Shown piece by piece: positions 55,688 through 64,000 of a stretch of 64,000 nucleotides of DNA. This DNA comes from Alphaproteobacteria bacterium (lineage in GTDB: Bacteria > Pseudomonadota > Alphaproteobacteria > UBA9219). Under the pieces are notes generated by a model, which did no database searches, was not told the DNA's origin, and was given only the letters and a program-made list of their open reading frames with translations. Both the position numbers and the translations under genes were made by a program. Position 1 is the first letter of the stretch, and each line of letters starts with the position of its first letter. The stretch lies in assembly GCA_009779745.1 (NCBI GenBank), contig WRDR01000007.1, positions 1 through 64,000 on the forward strand, given 5' to 3'.

Positions 55688-56368
55688 ATGATGAAAAACA
55701 ATTCCGGGTTTACTCTTACAGAGCTTGGCGTAGTAATGGCAATATTCGGGCTGATTGTTGCCGGTATATTTGCTGCTGCAGCCCCTGTGTTCAACAGCGC
55801 AAAGATTAACAGAGGTATCAATGAGCTTGCCGAGATAGTTAATAATGTTGCCGTTAATTCTGCTCGTTTTTCGATATCTACGCTGGAGAAGCTGCCGCAG
55901 GGGTGCAAGCCGTTCACTGATGACGAGCAGAGGCGTAAGTTTGTACAGGATATGGATAATAAGGAGCTTCTTGGTTCAATGGTATTTCCCGATTCAATGG
56001 TGTACAGAAAAGGAAAAGAAAGTACGATGAATTTGATGACGCCTTGGAGTACTGATGTGACTAAGAATCACGTAGAAGTTAAGTTTTGCAAGCGTAATCC
56101 TAATGAGCCGAATAAAGAGGGCATAGGGGTATTTATTAAGTACGATGATATACCCGGAGGAGAAGCCTGTGCGGAGTTTGTCATGAGATCTGCAGAGTTG
56201 ATTGCCGGAGCGAAACTTAGTGATATCAGAGTAGGCGGATCCGACAATTTACTCGATGACGGCAGGATTAGTCTAAAAGATGTTACGAAAGCGTGCGGTA
56301 ACAAGAGAGGCGATATAAAAGGAATATCTTGGTTTTTCAAGTTAACGAGCGGAGAAGTTAAAAATTAA
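55688..56368 (+). CDS. Type IVb prepilin-like protein
   Basis: 226 residues. The leader is MMKNNSG, cleaved before FTLTELGVVMAIFGLIVAGIF, with +1 Phe and +5 Glu. The C-terminal part (VKFCKRNPNEPNKEGIGVFIKYDDIPGGEACAEFVMRS ... KACGN ... GISWFFKL) aligns with the preceding prepilin: CKxNP, GxxIxYxD, C, then a Cys pair and a WFF end. The two are tandem paralogs. The 73-base gap before it holds no heptad repeat. Confidence 0.85.
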   Translation: MMKNNSGFTLTELGVVMAIFGLIVAGIFAAAAPVFNSAKINRGINELAEIVNNVAVNSARFSISTLEKLPQGCKPFTDDEQRRKFVQDMDNKELLGSMVFPDSMVYRKGKESTMNLMTPWSTDVTKNHVEVKFCKRNPNEPNKEGIGVFIKYDDIPGGEACAEFVMRSAELIAGAKLSDIRVGGSDNLLDDGRISLKDVTKACGNKRGDIKGISWFFKLTSGEVKN

Positions 56369-56394
56369 TAGAGACGTTATTATTGAGGATTGTC

Positions 56395-57042
56395 ATGCAG
56401 TTTTTTGAAAAATTTAAGAAGAGCAGTGCCGGATTTACTTTGACGGAGACAGCAATTGTGCTCGCATTGATAGTTGCTCTGCTTTCTGCCATATGGATTG
56501 CGGCAAGTGCTGCTCAGGAAAACAAAAGAGTATATTCCGCCGCCCAGAGCGTGGCGGATGTTGTTACGGATACTCGTATAAGGTATGTTAATAAAGATGT
56601 GGGTTTGAAATGTGAGAAGAAGTCTATTATACAGAAGCTGTTAGATGATGATGTTATAGATAAGAACTGGGTGAATATGAATTCTTCGCCCCGCTTGATA
56701 GAGACTGCAGTCGGGAGAATGGACGTAATGACCAGCAGCAGTGTATGTGCGGGGAATTATCCTTTGAGGATTTTTGTTTTTCTGAAAGATTTAACGCCTG
56801 CAATGTGCACTAAGATGTTGTTTTCTAAGATAGACTACAAAGATACTACGCTTGGGATAACTCAGGTGTGCGTGGGTAATGAGGACCCGCCGAAATGTTG
56901 GAAAATAGACTGTAAGGGCGGGATATGCAAACCTGAAGGAGAACAAGAGCAATGGAGTCTTGCGGATGTGCAAGAAAAGTGCGGGGCCGGCAGAAAAGGA
57001 TTTGTGACTAATATAGGGTGGGAGTTTAAACTTACCAACTAG
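56395..57042 (+). CDS. Type IVb prepilin-like protein
   Basis: 215 residues from ATG 56395 (TGAGGAT upstream); a further in-frame start exists at 56383. A 13-residue leader (MQFFEKFKKSSAG) precedes FTLTETAIVLALIVALLSAIWI with +5 Glu. The globular part has several Cys, including PAMCTKMLFSKIDY at the position of the pilin D-region Cys, plus an insertion (CVGNEDPPKCWKIDCKGGICK) not present in its neighbours. It ends GWEFKLTN. It abuts rph. Confidence 0.82.
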   Translation: MQFFEKFKKSSAGFTLTETAIVLALIVALLSAIWIAASAAQENKRVYSAAQSVADVVTDTRIRYVNKDVGLKCEKKSIIQKLLDDDVIDKNWVNMNSSPRLIETAVGRMDVMTSSSVCAGNYPLRIFVFLKDLTPAMCTKMLFSKIDYKDTTLGITQVCVGNEDPPKCWKIDCKGGICKPEGEQEQWSLADVQEKCGAGRKGFVTNIGWEFKLTN

Positions 57043-57066
57043 TTGCGTTTTATCTATAGGAAAAAC

Positions 57067-58912
<1,846 letters not shown>

Positions 58913-58942
58913 AGCGTTGACTAGTATAGGTTTTTTTGGTAA

Positions 58943-58976
58943 AAGTATGGAGTGTGGAGTGTGGGGTGTGGAGTTA
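58943..58976. repeat. Degenerate heptad repeat
   Basis: AGTATGG AGTGTGG AGTGTGG GGTGTGG AGTTATT, five units in 7-base steps, 30 bases after mreB. It faces the reverse array at 59118-59155, so the two together form a widely spaced inverted pair. Confidence 0.8.
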
Positions 58977-59035
58977 TTGTTTTAATTCCTCATTTCCGTA
59001 TTTCACATTAAATTTAAATGCCCTATTCCCGAAAA

Positions 59036-59156
59036 AAGGAATGTGAAATGCGGAATGTGAAATTAGAAACAAAAAACAAGGAATTACTATGTGAATATTC
59101 CCCTTCGGCGGCGAATATGCACCAACTCCGCACTCCACACTCCACACTCCATACTT
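59036..59156. repeat. Heptad repeats entering a prepilin gene
   Basis: A forward array (GGAATGT GAAATGC GGAATGT GAAATTA GAAACAA) is followed by TATTCCCCTTCGGCGGCGAATA and then a reverse array (CCAACTC CGCACTC CACACTC CACACTC CATACTT). The second array lies within the 5' end of the prepilin gene and encodes its leader peptide. Confidence 0.8.
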
Positions 59157-59800
59157 CTTCAAAGGGCTTCACTCTCACCGAAGCCGCTATAGTTCTGGGC
59201 GTTATCGGCTTGATAATGGCAGGTATCTGGAGTGTTGCGGCTTCTATGATGCACACGGTGCGCCATGCTGATTTTTCTGAAATGATGGTGGTTGTTCTTG
59301 AAAATGTAAGAAGCGTGTATGCCAATGTCCCTAATTTCAAAGATATGAATATGGAAGATATGAAATTTATGAAAAACGCTAATGTGTTTCCGGGCAACTT
59401 CGTTGTTGTTAAGGGCAAGGATAAAGGTAAAGTCCTTACACCGCTGGCTAACTCTACATTAGAGGTTTGCAGCTGGGATTCCGGAGGGACTCAGGCTTCT
59501 TGCGCAAATCCAGTTCTGAATAACCCTACTCTGTTTGCTTTTGAGTATACTTTTTCCAGTTTTCAGGACTGTCTTACCGCTCTTGTCAGGAATTCGGATC
59601 CTACTGCTTATGACGGACTAGTTGCTGTTCGGGTGCAAGGGGTGAATATTGAGAAGAGAAGTTCAGACCCTAACCCTGACCTTCGTCTTCCTTGGACGGT
59701 TGGTGATGTTAACATCTCTAACAGTGCCAGTTATGCTTGCAAAGGAGCCAGTGTTGATAAGCCTGTAAGAGTAAATTTCATCTTCCGCCTTAATCCCTAA
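59117..59800 (+). CDS. Type IVb prepilin-like protein with repeat-encoded leader
   Basis: 227 residues from ATG 59117. The 17-residue leader MHQLRTPHSTLHTSSKG ends at a normal Gly cleavage site before FTLTEAAIVLGVIGLIMAGIWS (+5 Glu). All of the leader up to SS is encoded by a heptad repeat. Upstream in-frame starts (59018, 59048) would give much longer leaders. The mature part includes FSSFQDCLTALVRN with a conserved Cys and ends FIFRLNP, resembling the other prepilins here. A terminator-like hairpin follows directly. Confidence 0.8.
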   Translation: MHQLRTPHSTLHTSSKGFTLTEAAIVLGVIGLIMAGIWSVAASMMHTVRHADFSEMMVVVLENVRSVYANVPNFKDMNMEDMKFMKNANVFPGNFVVVKGKDKGKVLTPLANSTLEVCSWDSGGTQASCANPVLNNPTLFAFEYTFSSFQDCLTALVRNSDPTAYDGLVAVRVQGVNIEKRSSDPNPDLRLPWTVGDVNISNSASYACKGASVDKPVRVNFIFRLNP

Positions 59801-59837
59801 GCATATCCCATTTAATGGTATGCCCCTAGTTTTTTTT
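59801..59837 (+). terminator. Rho-independent terminator
   Basis: GCATATCCCATTTAATGGTATGC can fold with stems GCATA/ATGC and CCA/TGG, followed by CCCTAG and eight T. It begins one base after the prepilin stop codon. Confidence 0.65.
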
Positions 59838-59924
59838 AGAAAATTTATTATTTCTTAAGCTGTATTGTAATATACAATAATTAATGCTTTCTCTATCCCT
59901 CTTATATTTTCAAAGTATATTAAC

Positions 59925-61280
59925 ATGAATAAAATTGTTCCGCCTCGAATAGCTTCCGGTACTATGGAGCTTCTGCCAAAAGAGCAGATAATATTTCAGC
60001 GCATGATCGCTGTAATACAGTCTTGGTACGAAAAGTTTGGTTTTACTCCTCTTGAGACTCCTGTTTTCGAGATAAAAGATGTGCTACTGACTAAGTCCGG
60101 AGGAGAGACTGAAAAACAGGTTTATTTTGTTCAGTCTCTCGGGTCTTTACAACAGGGGCATGAACCGGAATTAGCTTTGCGGTTTGATCTTACTGTGCCG
60201 TTAGCTCGGTATGTTGCCCAGTATGAGCGGGAACTTTATTTTCCCTTCAAGCGTTATCAGATTCAGCGCGTCTATCGAGGCGAGAGGGCGCAGAAGGGAA
60301 GGTTCAGGGAATTTTATCAGTGCGATATTGATATTATCGGAAAGGATTCTTTGAGTCCTTTGTACGATGCAGAGATACCGGCTATTATAGCCGGGATATT
60401 TGAAGAGCTTAATGTCGGGGATTTTACTATAAACTTCAGCAACAGAAAGCTGCTGAAAGGGATTCTCAACAGCATGGAAGTGCGGGACTCTGACACGCAG
60501 ACTCTTGTTTTAAGAGAAATCGATAAAATAGACAAGATAGGAAAAGAAAAGGTTTCTGAGGCTCTGGTCAATCTTGGAATATCTTCCGATAATGCGAATA
60601 TTATTTTAAGAGTTGTTACCCTTAAGGGGAGCAATTCCGAAATGTTGCAAGCACTTTCCGAACTGGGCGTAAAGGACGAGTTATTCTTACAGGGCATGGA
60701 AGAGGTTTCTTCTCTGATAGACAGTTTGAAAAGCATGAATGTAAAGGAAAGGCGCACCAGATTTAATTTGTCTATTGCGAGAGGGCTTGATTATTATACC
60801 GGCACTGTTTACGAGACTGTCATCGATGCTCACCCTGAGTTCGGCAGCGTTTGTTCAGGCGGACGCTATGACGATTTAGCCGGTCATTATACTAAATCCA
60901 ATCTGCCCGGAGTTGGTATTTCCATAGGGCTTACTAGACTTTTCGATCAGCTTTTGTCTTCCGGGGTGCTCAAAGATGTTCCGGCGGCTATGACTGAAAT
61001 TCTCATAGCCAATATGGCTTACGAATTAAGAGCGGATTACTTGGAGCTTGCAGTTGTTTTGCGCAATGCCGGTTTTAAGGTTTCAGTGTATATGGACAGT
61101 GCCAAACTCGATAAACAGCTTAAATATGCGGACAAGGCTAGGATTCCAATAGTTCTTTTTCTGGGAGAAGAGGAAAAGAAAAACGGCACTGTGGTTGTGA
61201 AGGATATGAAAAGCAAGGAACAGAAAACTGTTATGCTGTCTTCTGTTGCCGATGCTGTAGGACAGTTGTTAAGGGTTTAA
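59925..61280 (+). CDS. hisS: Histidyl-tRNA synthetase
   Basis: Class II synthetase of 451 residues. Motif 2 region RVYRGERAQKGRFREFYQCDIDIIG, His-A motif ARGLDYYTGTVYE and motif 3 GVGISIGLTRLFD are present. A C-terminal anticodon-binding domain follows (ILIANMAYELRADYLELAVVLRNAGF). The presence of the anticodon domain and the full HisA motif argues for HisS and not the regulatory paralog HisZ. TATATT lies just before ATG 59925. Confidence 0.95.
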   Translation: MNKIVPPRIASGTMELLPKEQIIFQRMIAVIQSWYEKFGFTPLETPVFEIKDVLLTKSGGETEKQVYFVQSLGSLQQGHEPELALRFDLTVPLARYVAQYERELYFPFKRYQIQRVYRGERAQKGRFREFYQCDIDIIGKDSLSPLYDAEIPAIIAGIFEELNVGDFTINFSNRKLLKGILNSMEVRDSDTQTLVLREIDKIDKIGKEKVSEALVNLGISSDNANIILRVVTLKGSNSEMLQALSELGVKDELFLQGMEEVSSLIDSLKSMNVKERRTRFNLSIARGLDYYTGTVYETVIDAHPEFGSVCSGGRYDDLAGHYTKSNLPGVGISIGLTRLFDQLLSSGVLKDVPAAMTEILIANMAYELRADYLELAVVLRNAGFKVSVYMDSAKLDKQLKYADKARIPIVLFLGEEEKKNGTVVVKDMKSKEQKTVMLSSVADAVGQLLRV

Positions 61281-61282
61281 TT

Positions 61283-64000
61283 GTGAAGAAAGATAAGGAA
61301 AAGGCAGATACGTTTAAAGTTAAGATTTCTGACGTTAAGGCAGAGGTGATGCGGTTCTGCGCTAAAGTCTTCTCTAAAGAGAGTGCTGAAGAAAAAAAAG
61401 ATGAAAAAGAGCCCGGAGAGTCTATCATAGCAGCAAAAGTACAGAGTTTTCTAAAGAAATGTGACGTTTTTAAAACTTTGGTTCTGGTAAAAGCAAAAAA
61501 CTATACGCACAGATTTAAAAAAATTAAAATAAAAAAGATTGTCAGAAGCAGTACCGGGATAGGTTTTTTCTTAATTCTGCCGCTGGCTTTGTTTATAGGG
61601 ATTGCAATTCTCATCGGAGGAATCATCTTAGACGAAATGATGACTTCTGAGGCTCAGGCGAAATATTTTCACTCTTATGCGCAGAAAGCCAAGTTTTTTC
61701 CGGAGCCTAAGAAAAATGATTTTTTGAAATATCCTAAGTTCGGTCCTTACAACGAGCGTTTGGGCTATACTATGATGCCTTTTTACATAAGGGCTTTGGA
61801 GGCAGAGGGCTATGAGGTTGTATCTCAGATGCACGCTTCTCCTGCCTATGACAAAATGCTCAAAAGAGGTCTCTATCCTCTGTATCACCCGAAAACTGTA
61901 GCCGGACTGACTTTTTTTGATCAGAACGATAATTTAATTTACTCTGCAATATACCCGAGAAGAGTTTTTAATAGTTTCGAAGAGATACCTGTTTTGCTTG
62001 TGTTGACGCTTTTACAGGTTGAAGACAGAAGCCTTTTGAATGACGAGGCTGTGCCTACTAAGAATCCGGTGATCGAGTGGTCTCGTTTCATGTATGCTAT
62101 TTGGGGGCAGTTCGTCAGGTTTTTTAATCCGGAATTCAGCACAGGAGGCGGGAGTACTCTTGCTACTCAGATAGAGAAATTCCGCTTCTCTCCTAAAGGG
62201 CAGACAAGCAGTATGGGAGAAAAATTACGGCAGATTGCTTCCGCTTCTATGAAAATTTATATGGATAGTACGGATACTACTGAAGTGAGAAGACAGATTG
62301 TTTTGGACTATTTAAACAGCACTCCTTTTTCTGCAAGACCCGGCTTTGGCGAGGTCAACAGTATAGGAGATGCTCTGTGGGCTTGGTTTAATATGGATTT
62401 GGCTAATGTTTCTGCTGTGCTTAATTTAGACGAGGCTTCTCCTGAAAATGTGCTTGAAAAGGCTAAGGCGTACCGCGCGGTTCTGGGGTTGATTTTATCT
62501 CAGCGGCGCCCAAGCTATTATCTAATCACAAACAGAAATGGTTTGGAAAATCTCATTGATGCCGCTCTGTACAGGCTTAGTTCGGACGGCGTTATTTCCA
62601 AAGTTTTGCGTGATGCTGCTTTACAACAGAGGCTTGCTTTTGCCGCAGAACCTCCGGTACAGACAAAAAGGCTGTTTATTGATCAGAAGGCTATCAATGC
62701 TTTCAGGTACAATTTGATGAAGCTCTTGGACGTCAGGCGTTTGTATGTTTTGGATAGATTGGATTTGGCTGCAAAAACTACTATTGACAGTAACGTCCAG
62801 CAGCATCTGGTTACTTTTCTCAAAAAAATGAATGACCCGGAGTTCGTGAAAAGCATGAATCTTTACGGGTACAGATTAATCCGTCCCAATGATGATTTGT
62901 CTAAGATTAAATGGAGCGTTGTTCTTTACGAGAAAGGTGAGACTACTAATAAAGTAAGGCTGCAAGCTGATAATATTGACGGTCCTTTTGATCTTAATGA
63001 CGGAATGAAGCTGGATTTAGGATCTACTGCCAAGCTTAGGACTGTTATTACATATCTGGAGATTATTGCCGAGCTGTATGAAAAGTACAAGAAGTCTTCC
63101 GAACATGATCTTAGAGAATTATTAGTTGATGATCCTGATGCGCTTACTTCTTGGGCATTGAACTGGATTATTTCTCATAAGGCGGAGATAGACGCTGAGA
63201 CTGCCTTAGGGGTTGTTAATACTGAGGCAGTAAGACCGGTGCTTTACTCTATGCTGGAGGACTCTTTAGACAGGTATTATTCCGGCAGCACTAAGGAAGT
63301 TTTCTTCACCGGAGGAGGGATTCACACTTTCAAAAACTTTGAAAGGAAATCCGATGATCAGGTTTATACTGTGCGGGACGCTTTTAAGCACTCTGTTAAT
63401 CTGGTTTTCGTCCGCCTCATGCGGGATATTGTGAATTACACCATAGGGCAGGGGCTGGGCATCAAAAGCAGTGCTCTGTTGGAACACGACTTGCCGCAAA
63501 GGCAGCTTTATTTAGAGCGTTTCGCAGATGATGAGGGTGCTGTTTTTCTCGGTAGGTTTATTACTATACATAGGAAATTGTCTAAGGAAGAAAGACTTAA
63601 GCGTTTGGCAGGCAAGTCTAAGAAGAGTGCTGCTGCCAAGAGCATAGTTTTTTTCGCTGTGTATCCCAAAGCCTCGTTGGAAGATTTTACTAACTTCATA
63701 AAATCTTTGCCCGAATATGCTTCTTTGTCTTCTTCCCGTATAGCTGCGCTGTTTGATACTCATTCTAAGAAGACGTACTCGCTGAACGACATGGCTTATA
63801 TTTCCGGCACTAATCCCATTGAGCTGTGGCTTGTAGAGTACTTGGGTCAGAACCCGGACGCTCCTTACAAGAAAATCATGGAGGACGGAAAAAAAGTTCG
63901 CATTGACAGTTATTCATGGCTCTATAGAAAAGATCTCAAAAAGGCTCAAAATACCAGAATTCGCATCATGCTGGAGAAAGATGCTTTCGAGCAGATTCAT
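61283..64000 (+). CDS. Class A PBP-like glycosyltransferase/transpeptidase (partial)
   Basis: The open frame from GTG 61283 runs off the window end: 906 codons without a stop. A charged cytoplasmic tail of about 90 residues precedes a single anchor (GIGFFLILPLALFIGIAILIGGII). A GT51 domain follows, with the catalytic Glu region LLQVEDRSLLND near 245 and GGGSTLATQIEKF. A transpeptidase-like domain carries DLGSTAKLRT (SxxK, Ser near 581) and KHSVNLVFV (SxN near 704); the KTG motif would lie beyond the window. It is thus probably a bifunctional peptidoglycan synthase. It is larger and more diverged than usual PBP1 proteins, and the start follows hisS by 2 bases. Confidence 0.75.
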   Translation, partial: MKKDKEKADTFKVKISDVKAEVMRFCAKVFSKESAEEKKDEKEPGESIIAAKVQSFLKKCDVFKTLVLVKAKNYTHRFKKIKIKKIVRSSTGIGFFLILPLALFIGIAILIGGIILDEMMTSEAQAKYFHSYAQKAKFFPEPKKNDFLKYPKFGPYNERLGYTMMPFYIRALEAEGYEVVSQMHASPAYDKMLKRGLYPLYHPKTVAGLTFFDQNDNLIYSAIYPRRVFNSFEEIPVLLVLTLLQVEDRSLLNDEAVPTKNPVIEWSRFMYAIWGQFVRFFNPEFSTGGGSTLATQIEKFRFSPKGQTSSMGEKLRQIASASMKIYMDSTDTTEVRRQIVLDYLNSTPFSARPGFGEVNSIGDALWAWFNMDLANVSAVLNLDEASPENVLEKAKAYRAVLGLILSQRRPSYYLITNRNGLENLIDAALYRLSSDGVISKVLRDAALQQRLAFAAEPPVQTKRLFIDQKAINAFRYNLMKLLDVRRLYVLDRLDLAAKTTIDSNVQQHLVTFLKKMNDPEFVKSMNLYGYRLIRPNDDLSKIKWSVVLYEKGETTNKVRLQADNIDGPFDLNDGMKLDLGSTAKLRTVITYLEIIAELYEKYKKSSEHDLRELLVDDPDALTSWALNWIISHKAEIDAETALGVVNTEAVRPVLYSMLEDSLDRYYSGSTKEVFFTGGGIHTFKNFERKSDDQVYTVRDAFKHSVNLVFVRLMRDIVNYTIGQGLGIKSSALLEHDLPQRQLYLERFADDEGAVFLGRFITIHRKLSKEERLKRLAGKSKKSAAAKSIVFFAVYPKASLEDFTNFIKSLPEYASLSSSRIAALFDTHSKKTYSLNDMAYISGTNPIELWLVEYLGQNPDAPYKKIMEDGKKVRIDSYSWLYRKDLKKAQNTRIRIMLEKDAFEQIH

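Noticed and set aside
59913-59924. TATATT just before hisS as a leaderless promoter
   Set aside because: It ends only 3 bases before the ATG, too close for transcription to begin at or before the start codon.

Overview
The window looks like a chromosomal segment of an uncultured alphaproteobacterium, possibly a gut-associated one. The evidence is the mix of genes: RpoH sigma-32, hopanoid genes hpnB-C-D-E, flagellar basal-body genes behind a sigma-54 promoter, an ELM1-family protein, CvpA-PurF and an rpe-heparinase pair. Most of the 64 kb is densely packed core genome. Accessory material is limited to three glycine-rich or Cys-rich surface-protein loci, an AT-rich restriction-modification island, scattered type IVb prepilins, and a decayed integrase remnant next to a tRNA-Ser gene. 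Taxonomy is an inference from gene content; no rRNA is present.

Layout. 0-1.5 kb: poly-C tract, hairpin and a glycine-rich secreted protein. 1.5-7.6 kb: glycosyltransferase-like protein, malic enzyme, hybrid histidine kinase and REC-EAL phosphodiesterase. 7.7-11.9 kb: two unknown small proteins, then sigma-54 promoter and flgF-flgG-flgA-flgH. 11.9-14.2 kb: heparinase II/III-like protein and rpe. 14.4-16.4 kb: DNA methyltransferase with a frameshifted restriction enzyme. 16.5-18.7 kb: prepilin, lipoprotein, P-loop kinase, tRNA-Ser(CGA), tRNA-Val(TAC). 18.8-24.1 kb: chemoreceptor, rpoH, gyrB. 24.1-28.6 kb: hopanoid operon. 28.7-36.8 kb: pgeF, lepA, CorC-like protein, ELM1, sppA, murG. 36.8-43.8 kb: frameshifted surface protein, yejEF, a third surface protein whose frame runs into radA. 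43.8-48.7 kb: tandem CoaB-like protein, GspE/PilB ATPase, purF, cvpA. 49-52.4 kb: phase-variable acetyltransferase, tRNA-Ser(GCT) with integrase relic, coaX and an archaeal-type phosphopantothenate synthetase. 52.4-64 kb: Zn/Mn ABC transporter, four prepilins, rph, mreB, hisS and the start of a PBP-like glycosyltransferase/transpeptidase.

Three themes stand out. (1) CoA biosynthesis is unusual: an archaeal-type 4-phosphopantoate--beta-alanine ligase is in operon with type III pantothenate kinase, and a separate CoaB-like protein is a tandem of two complementary, degenerate halves with no visible CoaC domain. (2) Long poly-C tracts (12-19 C) sit at the start of an acetyltransferase gene and upstream of two surface-protein genes. 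In the acetyltransferase, loss or gain of one C leads to a stop within about 16 codons, a classic phase-switch design. (3) A family of degenerate 7-bp-periodic repeats (GGAGTGT, GGAATTA and AGAATGT types), often inverted around a short spacer, fills the intergenic regions. It has repeatedly been captured into coding sequence: a prepilin leader, a signal-peptide core, the start of hpnC and of the CoaB-like gene, and the last residues of RNase PH.
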